Source of the DNA: JAFNAG01 sp963824985
GTDB lineage: Bacteria; Acidobacteriota; UBA6911
DNA: 64,000 nt
Direction of reading: 5' to 3'
Assembly: GCA_963824985.1 (NCBI GenBank)
Contig: CAWGRQ010000047.1
Span: 62,001 to 126,000 of the forward strand
Shown here in pieces: positions 16,480 through 25,813 of this stretch (the stretch's first letter is position 1; each line of letters opens with the position of its first letter). A model generated the notes under the pieces. That model was not told where the DNA came from. It did not search any database and saw only the letters and a list, made by a program, of their open reading frames with translations. Both the position numbers and the translations under genes were made by a program.

Positions 16480-17882
16480 GGGCTCCTCCCCTGTGCCGGG
16501 GCTGGCTTCCGGGAAGGACCGCCTTCATCTCGGTCGTGGCAATCACCGGCAGCACTCGGGCAAAAAGCAGCACCAGGGTGAAGAACAGACCGAAGGTTCC
16601 GAGCAGGATGCCGAAATCCACCAGGGTCGGCTTGATAGACGTGCCAGGCGGAGGGGAGGTAGTCCTGGTGCAGCGAGCTGACGATGATCACGAAGCGTTC
16701 GAACCACATGCCCACGGTCACCGCGATCGCGACGAAGATCATCCCGAAGTAACTCCGACGGAAGCGGCGCACCCAGAGCAGCTGCGGGATCAGGATGTTG
16801 CACGTGATCGTCGTCCAGCCGGCCCACCAGTAGGTACCGGCGATGTACTGCAGGAAGATGTGGTGAATGTACTGGTTCATGCTGTACCAGGCGGTGAATC
16901 CCTCCATCAGGTAGGAATAGCCCATGAGGCAGGAGCAGGTCAGGATGACCTTGTTCATCACCTCCAGGTGGTACATGGTGATGAGGTTCTCCAGACCCAT
17001 GGTGGCCCGCACCAGGACCAGCACCATGACGACCATGGCGAAAGCCGGCGAAGATGGCGCCGGCCACAAAATAGGGGGGAAAGATGGTCATGTGCCAGCC
17101 GGGGACGAGCGACACGGCGAAGTCGAAGGAGACGACGCTGTGCACCGAGAGCACCAGCCCGGTCGCCAGTCCCGCGATGATCAGGTACGCCCTCTCGTAG
17201 TGCCGCCAGTGGGACGCCGACCCAAGCCAGCCGAGACTCAGCGACCGCGTAGACAGAACTTCCGGATCCGGCTTTTCGTCCGATCCCGCAGTGACGCCAG
17301 GTCGGGCACGAGGCCGAGATACCAGAACAGCAGGGACACGCTGAAGTAGGTGCTCACCGCGAACACGTCCCAGATCAGCGGAGAGCGGAAGTTCGGCCAG
17401 ATCCCGCGCTGGTTGGGATACGGAAAGAGCCAGAAGGAGAGCCAGGGCCTGCCGACGTGGATCAGGGGGAAAATGCCGGCGCACATCACCGCGAAGATCG
17501 TCATGGCCTCGGCGAAACGGGAGATGGCGTTGCGCCACCGCGCCCGGAAGAGCAGCAGGATCGCGGAGATCAGCGTCCCCGCGTGCCCGATCCCGACCCA
17601 GAAGACGAAATTGATGATGTCGAATGCCCAGGCAACCGGGATGTTGTTCCCCCAGACGCCGATGCCGGTCGCAATCGTGTACCCGATCAGAGTCATGCCG
17701 AGCAGCATGACGAGTGAGGTGATCGCGAAGGCAACAAACCAGGCCCGCGGCGGCCTGCGCTCGACGTGCGCCAGCACCTGGTCGTCCAGCTGCCCAAGGC
17801 TGACCGGTCCGGCCGTGATCGGCGGTGTCCGCAGGATTTCCGGCAGCATCACATCCGATACGGGGATCGCTTCCGACTTCAC
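16472..17882 (-). pseudogene. actC: Alternative complex III subunit ActC (NrfD-like), frameshifted
   Basis: Ten-helix quinol-binding subunit of alternative complex III. Long stretches are intact: GTG start at 17882 (VKSEAIPVSDVMLPEILRTPP), 'MTLIGYTIATGIGVWGNNIPVAWAFDIINFVFWVGIGHAGTLISAILLLF', 'GRPWLSFWLFPYPNQRGIWPNFRSPLIWDVFAVSTYF'; then, in a second frame, 'HSVVSFDFAVSLVPGWHMTIFPPYFVAGAIF'; then, in a third, 'MGLENLITMYHLEVMNKVIL' and 'GYSYLMEGFTAWYS'. A fourth change restores 'PTLVDFGILLGTFGLFFTLVLLF' to the TAA at 16474. All hallmark residues survive; about three indels separate them. Start overlaps the actB stop (GTGA). Confidence 0.85.
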
Positions 17883-20800
17883 GCTCTCCCCCTTCCGTTG
17901 ACCGGGTTCGAGATGTCCGCCAGGTAGGTCACCGCCGGCTTGATTCCCAGCTCTTCCAGCATCCGGTAGCCGCGATCCGCACGGGACAGATCCGGAAACC
18001 GCGCTTTCGGGGTCATTCAGGTCGCCGAACACGATCGCTTCGGCCGGACACGCCACGGCGCACGCCGGCCTGATCTCTCCGTCGCGAATGGGCCGGTCCT
18101 CAACCTTGGCCCGCAGCTTCGCATCCTCAATGCGTTGGATGCAGAACGTGCATTTCTCCATGACGCCGCGCGGACGCACGGTCACCTCGGGGTTGAAGAC
18201 CAGGTTTTCAGGCGCCTTCTTCATGGAGGTGTAATCGAAGAAATTGAACCGGCGGACCTTGAAGGGGCAGTTGTTGGAGCAGTAGCGCGTCCCCACGCAC
18301 CGGTTGTAGGCCATCTGATTGACGCCGTCGGGGCTGTGGGTCGTGGCGTTGACCGGGCAGACGATTTCGCAGGGCGCATTATCGCAATGCTGGCAGGGAA
18401 TGGGCTGATGAACGGACCGACGGGAGCGTCCGGATTCCCTTCGTAGTAGCGGTCGATCCGGATCCAGTGCATCTCCCTCCCCAGGCGGACCTGCTCGGGC
18501 CCGACGACCGGAATGTTGTTCTCCGACTGGCAGGCAACGACACAGGCGCTGCAACCGACGCAGGCCGACAGATCGATGACCATGCCCCATTTGTCGCCCG
18601 GCGAATGTTCAGCCCGGGAATCAGGGAAGCCGTTTCCGCCGCTGCGTGACCTTCCCTCCTTTCGGGGTTCTGCCCCGCATATTCCTCCAACGTCCAGGAG
18701 CGGGCCGGATCCCGTCCCTCCATGCGGTGATGTTCCTGCGTGCGCGGCACGGCCGCCGCCGGCCCGTGCGCGATGGCGGCACCGCACGTCGCAGTTGTGG
18801 AGACGGGGAAGCCGCATCCATCAGGGATACGCATTCACGCCGACTCGCCCCAGCCACGTTCCCGGTCGCTTCGCCCGTGTCCGCAGGCGAGGCTCACCGT
18901 GCCCGGAGTCTGGCCGGGCTGGAGGAGCGCCGGAACCTCGACGCTGATATCACGCCGACCGTGACCCTGACCACGTCTTCGTCCTTGATTCCGAGGCGCG
19001 CGGCGTCGGCAATCGAGATCAGGAGCGGATTGCCCCAGGTCGCCTTGGTCACCGGATCGGGGAGCTCGTTGAGCCAGCCGTTGTTTGCATAGCGGCCATC
19101 GTAGACCGCGGCAGTCCGGCGAACAGCACCAGCTCGAACGTGCCGTCTGCCGCGGTCCCCGGCGTTTCAGCCGCCGCCCGGACGGCTTCGCGGACCGCTT
19201 CCACGCTCGGGATGCGAGGCGGACGAGGCGTGGCGGCCCGCCTCAGCACGCCGTCGTGCAGACGACGCGCTCCAGAAGGCATCGAAGGACGCGGGGCTCC
19301 CGGCGGGATAGACCTCTCTTTGCCATCGGGCCTTCAGATACTCGAGATACGTGCGGGGCACGTCCTCACCCAGGCCTCGCAGGCACGCCAGCAGGATGTC
19401 TTCTCCCTGGCGCGTGTCATGAATCGGACCCATCACCGGCTGGCGCAGGCTCAAGAGATCCGCGGAGGGCTCGAAATCGCCCCATGCCTCCAGCCAATGG
19501 TGTTCGGGCAGTCGCCACCGGCACTCGAGCGCGGTTTCGTCCTCATAGAGACCGATCCGGAACTTGACCGGGATGCCGGCCGCGGCTGACTTCCACAGGG
19601 ATTCCTGCGGAAAGGAAAACGCCGGGTTCGTCCCCCAGAACAGCGGCCGCGGCGAATCGTCCCTGCGCGGCTTCCCTCAGGAGATCACCGAGACCGGCCA
19701 GGGTCGAAGTTCGGGAGCCGGCGCCGCGAGCGACGCGTCCACGGTGTGGCCCTCGGCCCCCAGCATCGCGTTCAGCAACTGGCAGGCGACGTGGGCCTCC
19801 GGAGGCAGAGCGGACCCGGCCAGAACCACGGCCGGACTTTCCCGAGCGGGCCAAATCGCGGGCCAGAGCCTGCCATCGGGCCGGTTCGATCTCCTGCTTC
19901 ACGCGCCAGCGGCGTCAAGCGAAAACGGCTTCAGTTCATCTGCATTCAGGCCCGCGGGGAGCGGCACGCCGTGCGTTTCAGAAGGAGCACGCGCCAGGGA
20001 AAACCAGCGCGGCCATCCTCGTCGGCCGGACCCGCACACGCTGGTCGGCGTTCGCGCCGGTCAGGGTCATGCAACTTTCCATAACCCACAGACGGTTCAT
20101 TGGATCGGTCGGATGCGACACGCGTCGCCGGGCGGCAAAGTCCTGGACCAGGAACGACGCATTGCCGTCGCCGCCGAGAACGTCCGCCTGAAGCGACAGG
20201 ATCACTTCGGCACGATCCAGCCGGATTCGAGGTTGCACCCATTCCCCGTAGAGTGCCCGGGAAGCGAGGAACTCCGATTGTGATGCGGCCGGTTCCCACA
20301 CGGCATGCCGCAGGGAGGGCAGCGCCCGCTTCAGGTCTTCGATCAGCACCCTGCGAGTCGGCGAGATGACCGCATCGGTGAGGAGCAATACCGGCCTGTC
20401 CCGGCGCGCCGCGCATCCTGGAGCGCCTGTGACCAACGCCATTTCCGCCGCCTGCCAACTCACGGGTTTGCCTTCGCCGTACGCGGGCGCACGGAGCCGA
20501 TCCGGATCGTAGAGTGCCGAGGAGATCCGCGATCGCCCTGAGATTCGTCTTGCCCCGGGAGATGGCGATCTTCAGGATTGCCCTCCACATGAAGCGGCCG
20601 GCCTTCCCGCGTTTTCACCAGGACGCCGTGGCTGATGAATCCCTTCCTGAAAGGTGCTGGCGTAGTAGGTGGCTACGCCCGCGGATAATCTCCTGCGGTC
20701 TCCTGGTGTAGGGTACGATCCGGCCCCGGTCGATCCTGCTGCAGGAGGTCCCCAAAGCCAGCGCCGCCGAGGCGGAAAGCAGATTCAGGAACCTGCGGCG

Positions 20801-20953
20801 CGATATTCCATCTGCAGGAAAATCAGGGGGGAAGTCATAACCGGAGGCAAACCCGGGCGCCGCACCATCCGGCGAGCCGCGGAATTCGACCCGGGAGCGG
20901 TACAGGCGCGGATGAGCACGATTTGCAGAGCCGTCTTTGCGATCGTCAGCCAT
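17879..20953 (-). pseudogene. actB: Alternative complex III subunit ActB (molybdopterin-oxidoreductase-like plus Fe-S domain), heavily frameshifted
   Basis: The large periplasmic subunit of alternative complex III, joining a molybdoprotein-like domain (without cofactor in characterised complexes) to a four-cluster ferredoxin domain. The N-terminus (20953) has a Tat-like 'ISRRRFLNLLSASAALALG' signal. Segments recognised in order across changing frames include 'RPQEII', 'VATYYASTFQEG', 'SHGVLVKTREGRPLHVEGNP', 'ISRGKTNLRAIADLLG', 'VSWQAAEMALVTG', 'YDGRYANNGWLNELPDPVTK' and the cluster ligands 'CVGCSACVVACQSENNIPVVG', 'CQHCDNAPCEIVCPVNAT', 'CVGTRYCSNNCPFKVRRFNFF' and 'CTFCIQRI'. It closes with 'YRMLEELGIKPAVTYLADISNP' and a TGA at 17881-17879. 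I count about fifteen frame changes. Confidence 0.85.
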
Positions 20954-20980
20954 GGCACCTCATCCTGCTGAAGCTTCTGC

Positions 20981-21592
20981 CTAACGGTGGCAGGCAAAAC
21001 AGTGATCGGGCCCCCTGGTGATCCTGGTGTCGGCGGGCAACGCATCCTTGGGATTCCGGTGGCATCCCAGGCAATTGCCCATCCGCAAGGACATCTCCTG
21101 ATAGACCACATCCATGGTTTGCACCTCACCGTGGCAAGTCTGGCAGAGAATGTCGGCACTCACGTGGGGCCGGTGATCAAAATAGACATGATCCGGCAAT
21201 GAATAGATCCTCTGCCACTTGATCGGCTCTCCGGACGCGTACAGGGCGGCAAGCTGCTTGATATACGGGCTCTCGGTCCGGGTTACCTTGTGGCAATTCA
21301 GGCATTTCCCCACCGACGGAATCCCGGCCAGGCGCGATTGGAGAGCCCCCGAATGACAATACATGCACGGAATCTGGAGAATGCCGGCGTGCAGCCTGTG
21401 GGAATAGGGTATGGGTTGCCGGGGCTCGTACCCGCGGACGTAACGATCGGGCTGCGTGTACCAACCGACCCCCAGTACCGTAATCAAAATGGCGGATGCG
21501 CTGACCGGTAAAATGAAGCGGGCATAGTTGACGAAGTCCCGTCCTGCTTCCTGCCAGCGGTTGCGGTCAAAGCGGATCCAGCCTAACGCCAA
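20981..21592 (-). CDS. actA: Alternative complex III subunit ActA (pentahaem cytochrome c)
   Basis: Membrane-anchored multihaem cytochrome c that opens the alternative complex III operon. About 203 residues with one N-terminal helix (ILPVSASAILITVLGVGWY) and five CXXCH sites: CMYCH, CLNCH, CQTCH, CLGCH and CFACH, in the spacing typical of ActA and related cytochrome c7-like domains. Additional histidines (YSHRLH, YFDHRPH) are likely distal haem ligands. The start is TTG at 21592 with GGAGGA upstream. The frame is intact, unlike the next six genes. It begins the 13.7-kb minus-strand operon ending with ctaB at 7879. Confidence 0.92.
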   Translation of the reverse strand: MALGWIRFDRNRWQEAGRDFVNYARFILPVSASAILITVLGVGWYTQPDRYVRGYEPRQPIPYSHRLHAGILQIPCMYCHSGALQSRLAGIPSVGKCLNCHKVTRTESPYIKQLAALYASGEPIKWQRIYSLPDHVYFDHRPHVSADILCQTCHGEVQTMDVVYQEMSLRMGNCLGCHRNPKDALPADTRITRGPDHCFACHR

Positions 21593-21694
21593 GAGGGCTT
21601 CCTCCGGATTCTAAGACGCTTCGGATTTGCAACCTATATAACAGCAGGGAGAAACGTTAGTCAACAACGCAGGCAGCCGAAATTCCGGCTTTTA

Positions 21695-22420
21695 TTACAT
21701 CGACGTCAGGTTGCGCTCCGCGAAATTCCAGTTCAGCAGTTTTTCCACAAATGCCCGGATATAATCGGCGCGCCGGTTCTGGTAATCGAGATAATAAGCG
21801 TGCTCCCAGACATCAATTGTAATCAGGGGCTTGAGGGACATGGGGATGGGATTTTCCGCGTTTGCGGTCTTGACCACCCGGAGCTTGTCGCCTTCCCGGA
21901 CCAGCCAGGCCCATCCGCTCCCAAATTGGGTCGCGGCGGCATTGGAAAACGTCTCAGCAAATTTGGGGTAGCTGCCGAAGGACTCTGCGATCATGCCGGC
22001 CATCCTTCCCGCGGGTTCACCTCCGCCGCCCGGCTTCATGCTCTGCCAATAGAACGTGTGGTTGAAGACCTGGGCCGCGTTATTGAAGAGTGCAGACATG
22101 TCGGCCCGGCCCGCCGTCTTTTTGATAATCTCCTCCAGCGTTGCCTTTTCAAACTCGGTATTGGCAATCAGCTTTAAAGTGTTGCTCAGATATGCCTGAT
22201 GATGCTTCCCGAAGTGGAAAGAAATTGTGTTCTCGGAAATAGCCGGGGCCAAAGCGCTCTGCGCGTAAGGCAGGGGCGGAATCCCGATTGGGGAACCGGC
22301 TTGGATTTCGATGGCCCTTGATTTCCGGTAACCCACAGGAGTGACAAAAGCGGCGACGGCCAGGCCGCCCTTTTGCAGGAACTCACGGCGGTTGCAGGAC
22401 GCGTTTGGGTTGTCGGTCAT
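21695..22420 (-). CDS. Superoxide dismutase, Fe-type, Tat-exported
   Basis: Dismutates superoxide to H2O2 and O2, here outside the cytoplasm: the N-terminus carries NRREFLQKGGLAVAAF, a twin-arginine signal. Mature-domain metal ligands are visible in 'ISFHFGKHHQAYL', 'FNHTFYWQSM', and 'IDVWEHAYYLDYQNRR' (DxWEHAYY). Fe-type rather than Mn-type character is suggested by NHTFYW and by the glutamine in 'AATQFGSGWAWLV'. About 241 residues. Start ATG at 22420 is supported by AAAGGAGGG 7 nt upstream. It stands 100 bp upstream of the act-cox operon on the same strand, plausibly protecting the respiratory chain. Confidence 0.94.
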   Translation of the reverse strand: MTDNPNASCNRREFLQKGGLAVAAFVTPVGYRKSRAIEIQAGSPIGIPPLPYAQSALAPAISENTISFHFGKHHQAYLSNTLKLIANTEFEKATLEEIIKKTAGRADMSALFNNAAQVFNHTFYWQSMKPGGGGEPAGRMAGMIAESFGSYPKFAETFSNAAATQFGSGWAWLVREGDKLRVVKTANAENPIPMSLKPLITIDVWEHAYYLDYQNRRADYIRAFVEKLLNWNFAERNLTSM

Positions 22421-22771
22421 GAACAATCCCTCCTTTCGCTTGCCTTGATATGATCCCGAATCTGAATCTTCATCTCCCGGAGAAATCTTGGCGCTGGTGA
22501 CCCAGTCGGTCAAACGTGCGTTTACAAACAACTATCCCTAATCCTATCCAAACACCGTTCAGAAGTCTATGGCAGGGTCTTCCGAGCATCCCGGTCCGCC
22601 TCGTTTTCCGCAGCCGCTCGAGGCTTCCGGGATGCGGCAAGGGATCCGGACCGAAATTGTTATCAGGAAATGGAGGAAAATCACTACAATGGATTAGGTA
22701 CCGGCAAATGACCGTTCCAGATGGACATCTCAAGCAGTTTCTATGGAAAGCATTATGGAGGGAGGCGGTTT
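22421..22771. other. Divergent intergenic region, nothing recognised
   Basis: About 350 bp between the SOD gene (-) and the small gene at 22772 (+). No convincing promoter hexamers, riboswitch, repeat or RNA gene was seen; the frames that cross it have no protein character. Confidence 0.4.
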
Positions 22772-23056
22772 ATGGCTGACAGCGAAGAAATCATGGCGGA
22801 ACTTGCACGGCTGCGCGCTGAAAACGAAGCCCTGACGGAAATTGTGAGCCTGCGCGCCGAAAATGGAGAGTTGCGCAAGACGGCCACGCAGGGTTTGAGC
22901 CTGAAGGTCAGCGAGAAGGGTGGCGTATCGGTGTATGGACTCGGGCGGTTTCCCGTAACTCTCTACCGCGAACAATGGCACAGGTTGTTGGCTCTGGCAG
23001 ACGAGATCCGAGATTTCATGAGCGCCAATGAAGACAAACTGAAACCTCGGAAATAG
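22772..23056 (+). CDS. Small conserved hypothetical protein with N-terminal coiled coil
   Basis: About 94 residues. An N-terminal Glu/Leu-rich helix (EEIMAELARLRAENEALTEIVSLRAENGEL) should form a coiled coil, followed by 'LSLKVSEKGGVSVYGLGRFPVTLYREQWHRLLALADEIRDFM'. I recognise the second block as a recurring small-protein motif in several environmental phyla, without known function. Start at 22772 is chosen because GGAGGGAGG precedes it; the frame is open from 22721. It lies 124 bp upstream of the ECF sigma factor but ahead of that gene's own promoter, so it is probably transcribed separately. Confidence 0.7.
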   Translation: MADSEEIMAELARLRAENEALTEIVSLRAENGELRKTATQGLSLKVSEKGGVSVYGLGRFPVTLYREQWHRLLALADEIRDFMSANEDKLKPRK

Positions 23057-23152
23057 CCCGGGCGTGCTGAATTCATACACCGTCTGTGCGGAATCCGAAC
23101 GCAAATGGCCTTAGGACTCCCCGTAAGTTGTTGAGATTCAAGCACGTTTTGT

Positions 23153-23168
23153 TGGCACGCCAATTGCA
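23153..23168 (+). promoter_or_regulatory. Sigma-54 (-24/-12) promoter
   Basis: TGGCAC-GCCAA-TTGCA matches the sigma-54 consensus TGGCAC-N5-TTGCW at every fixed position with the exact spacing. Transcription should start about 12 nt beyond the GC of the -12 element, near 23179, immediately before the GTG (23181) used for the ECF sigma gene. No enhancer-binding protein gene is visible nearby. Confidence 0.75.
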
Positions 23169-23180
23169 CTTATCTTTCTC

Positions 23181-23852
23181 GTGTGGCACGAACTGAATTG
23201 CGAGGAAGACCGTGAATTGACGCGCCGTTGCCAGGCAGGGGACGAAAGCGCGTTCGAGCGACTGGTGCAGAAGTACCAGCGCGAGCTCTTTCACATTGTT
23301 TCCTGGAATGTCGGCAGCGCGGCCGAAGCAGAGGATATTGTTCAGGAAGTCCTCTGCAAAGTCTATTTTTCCCTGCGCAAGTTCGACACCTCGCGCCCCT
23401 TTTATCCCTGGCTGCGCCGGGTAGCGATCAATCAGTGCTTCGACGAACTGCGTCGGGTACGCCGCCGCAAAACCCTCCGATTTGCCGAGCTCAGCGAACA
23501 GGAGACGCGCACCCTGGAACGGCTCATGGCCACCTCCCAGCCGGAAACGTTTTCACCCTCTCAGACTAAGAGCGAGGAACTGCGCCTCCTGATGCAAAAA
23601 GTCCTGGATCGTCTCCCCGAGAAGCAGAGGATGGCCATAGTGCTCCGCGACCTCAAGCAGGTTCCTTACGAGGAGATGGCGGAAATCATGAACTGTTCCA
23701 AGCAGGCTGTGCGCCTGAAGGTGTTCCGCGCTCGGGCCCGGTTACGCACCCTGGTGATGCGTGCGTTGCGCCGCAGGGAAAAACTGAGCTGCGGATCGGA
23801 AGGCATTGCTTTCCCGGATGCCGGAGCGGCGACGGCTGAAGCACGCAGCTGA
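23181..23852 (+). CDS. ECF-type RNA polymerase sigma factor (paralogue 1)
   Basis: Sigma-70 family group-IV factor, about 223 residues. Region 2 runs 'CQAGDESAFERLVQKYQRELFHIV...AEDIVQEVLCKVYFSLRKFD' and 'FYPWLRRVAINQCFDELRR'; region 4 is 'LPEKQRMAIVLRDLKQVPYEEMAEIMNCSKQAVRLKVFRARARLR', a helix-turn-helix for the -35 element. A 28-residue tail after 'RALRRREKL' is unconserved. The best start is GTG at 23181, almost at the predicted transcription start of the sigma-54 promoter (23153-23168); a TTG at 23217 is an alternative but cuts into region 2. No anti-sigma gene follows. Close relative of 41844-42476. Confidence 0.92.
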   Translation: MWHELNCEEDRELTRRCQAGDESAFERLVQKYQRELFHIVSWNVGSAAEAEDIVQEVLCKVYFSLRKFDTSRPFYPWLRRVAINQCFDELRRVRRRKTLRFAELSEQETRTLERLMATSQPETFSPSQTKSEELRLLMQKVLDRLPEKQRMAIVLRDLKQVPYEEMAEIMNCSKQAVRLKVFRARARLRTLVMRALRRREKLSCGSEGIAFPDAGAATAEARS

Positions 23853-23955
23853 GCGGAGCGGTGTTTTACCTTTGTCTTTGACGAACGGCGTTCGCGAATG
23901 AACGGATCGCGTCACACGGCGCCGGAATGCCCCCATCACAGAATGAAAGTTTTCA

Positions 23956-23977
23956 GGACACGGATCGGTCCGTGTCC
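23956..23977. terminator. Palindrome GGACACGGA/TCCGTGTCC downstream of the ECF sigma gene
   Basis: A perfect 9-bp stem with a TCGG loop, 104 bp beyond the sigma-factor stop. It lacks a T-run, so it may be a transcript-stabilising or dispersed palindrome rather than a true terminator; related palindromes lie at 7322-7338 and 57423-57473. Confidence 0.4.
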
Positions 23978-24066
23978 ATTCGCGTCCCCGGAGTCTTTGC
24001 AATCCGGTCTTCATGCAAGCGAGCGGACTGATCCGGCGCCCGCGACCGCAAATGTCGCTTGACGCC

Positions 24067-24333
24067 TTATTCTTTTGGTTCCGCCGAGGGCCCGACTCGC
24101 TCCACCTCGATGGAGCACTCGGTCAAAAGCGCCGCGAGCGCGCCGATGGCGGCGAGGATCGGCGCCACCAGCGTCCCCACGACCCCGACCGTAAGCGGAA
24201 ATTCGGCCACCGATCGAGTCCCCTGCTTGATCACGATGCGTCGCACATTCCCTTCGTGAATGATTTTTTTGACCTGGTCGAGCAGTTCGCCGCCTTCGAC
24301 CTTGATCGTTTCCCACCAGGTTCGTTCCGGCAT
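24067..24333 (-). CDS. DUF4342 domain-containing protein
   Basis: About 88 residues, nearly all one DUF4342 domain: 'WWETIKVEGGELLDQVKKIIHEGNVRRIVIKQGTRSVAEFPLTVGVVGTLVAPILAAIGALAALLTECSIEVER'. The family has a basic beta-rich N-terminal half and a hydrophobic, probably membrane-inserting segment; no biochemical role is known. Start ATG at 24333 with GGAGGAGGGG just upstream. It lies 75 bp downstream of the small DNA-binding protein on the same strand and may be co-transcribed with it. Confidence 0.85.
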   Translation of the reverse strand: MPERTWWETIKVEGGELLDQVKKIIHEGNVRRIVIKQGTRSVAEFPLTVGVVGTLVAPILAAIGALAALLTECSIEVERVGPSAEPKE

Positions 24334-24408
24334 GACCCCTCCTCCAGAAAACAACGCTTGCTTGCATCTGCCCGCAAGGTTTGAGACGTCCGGCGACGAG
24401 ACCTCCAT

Positions 24409-24720
24409 TCAGCGGACTGTCGGAGCAGTGCCGCGGCGCTTTCTCTGGGTGCCTTGGCGACGATGCCATCGCCGGTTGATGTTTTCCCGCCCCATCTCCT
24501 TGAGGCGCCTGATCCCCTTGGACAGGCCCAAACGATATCCTTTAAACACGATGGAAGACACCGTGCGTCCGAGCACCCGGGCGATTTCAGCGTTGCTGCG
24601 AGTCCGATACAGGCGTTTCAGGGTCAAGACCTCTTCGCGGGTCCAACGAGGCCGCTTCAGTGCAGCGACGCGCGACGGCGCCCGTTTTTTCCCCTGATTG
24701 GCTTTAACGGATTTTTTCAT
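24409..24720 (-). CDS. Small basic SANT/Myb-like helix-turn-helix protein
   Basis: About 103 residues, very rich in Arg and Lys. The recognisable part is a Myb/SANT-like helix-turn-helix: 'RWTREEVLTLKRLYRTRSNAEIARVLGRTVSSIVFKGYRLGLSK', resembling domains that bind DNA in phage and bacterial small regulators. The N-terminus (MKKSVKANQGKKRAPSRV) and C-terminus (RRWHRRQGTQRKRRG) are strongly basic, suggesting nonspecific nucleic-acid binding as well. Start ATG 24720 with GGGAAGGGGTGG upstream. Targets unknown. Confidence 0.7.
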   Translation of the reverse strand: MKKSVKANQGKKRAPSRVAALKRPRWTREEVLTLKRLYRTRSNAEIARVLGRTVSSIVFKGYRLGLSKGIRRLKEMGRENINRRWHRRQGTQRKRRGTAPTVR

Positions 24721-24816
24721 ATCCACCCCTTCCCTAGGAACTTGCTTCCAGTAGCGTAGACCCTCGGACACGCCTTTTCAATGCCCCGTGTTACAATTTT
24801 CCCGAGGAGGTCGGCC

Positions 24817-25674
24817 ATGCAAGTGCAATTTCCACCCCATCTCCATGTCGGGACTTCAAGCTGGAGTTCGAAAGACTGGTGCGGCGGGTTTTATCCGGAA
24901 GGGATCGATCCCGCGGAAATGATTTCCGCCTACGCGGCGCAGCTGAACACGGTGGAGATCGATTCCACCTGGTATCACATGCCGACCGAGGCCATGGTTG
25001 ATGCCTGGCAGGCGCGCACTCCGAAGGGCTTCATATTCTCGGCAAAGGTTCCCCGAGTGATTACTCATGATAAGTATCTGGAGGGGTGCGAATCTGAGAT
25101 CGGCCGTTTTGTCGCCGTCATGTCACGGCTGGGTGAGAAATTGGGCCCGATGGTGCTGCAATTCCCATACGTGGCCAAATCCGCGGACCCGGACGAATAT
25201 GCGACCGGCGCCCGATTTCTCGATCGGCTGGGAAAATTTCTGCCAGTGCTTCCGCCCGGTTTTCAGTGGGGCGTCGAGATTCGGAACTCCCGCTGGCTTC
25301 ACAGGGAACTCCTGGACCTGTTGCGCAGCTATGCGGTCTCGCTGGTTTTCATAGACTATTACACCATGGATCCGCTCCCCAAGCTCGCTCCTCGCCAGGA
25401 GGTTTTTACCGCGCCGTTTGTTTACATTCGCTTTCTGGGGAACCACAAGGAAATGGATGCCGCGGTCAAAAAGGCACGGGAGGAGGGGAAGCGCGATTCC
25501 GACTGGGGGAGCCTGCTCGTTGACCGCACCCGATCGCTGCAGTCATGGCTGCCCTCCCTTCGCAATCTGGCAGCCGGAAAGGTACCGATGTATGTCTATT
25601 TCAACAACCACTACGCGGGGTATGCGCCGGGTTCGGTGGAGCTTTTTTCCAGGCTTTGGAACGAGCCTTCCTAA
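24817..25674 (+). CDS. DUF72 (YecE-like) domain protein
   Basis: TIM-barrel protein of the DUF72/YecE family, of unknown reaction, about 285 residues. Hallmarks are 'HVGTSSWSSKDWCGGFYP', 'YAAQLNTVEIDSTWYHMP', 'WQARTPKGFIFSAKVPRVITHDKYL', 'LGPMVLQFPY', 'WGVEIRNSRWLHRELLDLL', 'YIRFLGNH' and 'VYFNNHYAGYAPGSVELF'. The Met at 24817 follows CCCGAGGAGG and gives the usual N-terminus; the frame opens at 24781. It precedes mutY by 139 bp on the same strand; YecE-type genes are often found near DNA-repair genes, but no functional link is proven. Confidence 0.9.
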   Translation: MQVQFPPHLHVGTSSWSSKDWCGGFYPEGIDPAEMISAYAAQLNTVEIDSTWYHMPTEAMVDAWQARTPKGFIFSAKVPRVITHDKYLEGCESEIGRFVAVMSRLGEKLGPMVLQFPYVAKSADPDEYATGARFLDRLGKFLPVLPPGFQWGVEIRNSRWLHRELLDLLRSYAVSLVFIDYYTMDPLPKLAPRQEVFTAPFVYIRFLGNHKEMDAAVKKAREEGKRDSDWGSLLVDRTRSLQSWLPSLRNLAAGKVPMYVYFNNHYAGYAPGSVELFSRLWNEPS

Positions 25675-25813
25675 GGCACAGCCATCAGGATCCCGGGTGC
25701 CGCGCAGAGATGGGTGTGCGCAATCACGTCCTGCGGGTATCATGAACCGCAGAGGGACAGAGCGCTTTGCGGTTTCCGCGTCCTGCTCCCGGATTCCTTG
25801 AAGCGGGGCGCCG

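Noticed and set aside
13224..20953. Programmed frameshifting explaining the act operon
   Set aside because: Too many changes, both directions, with no recurring slippery sequence or stem-loop; error or decay is simpler.
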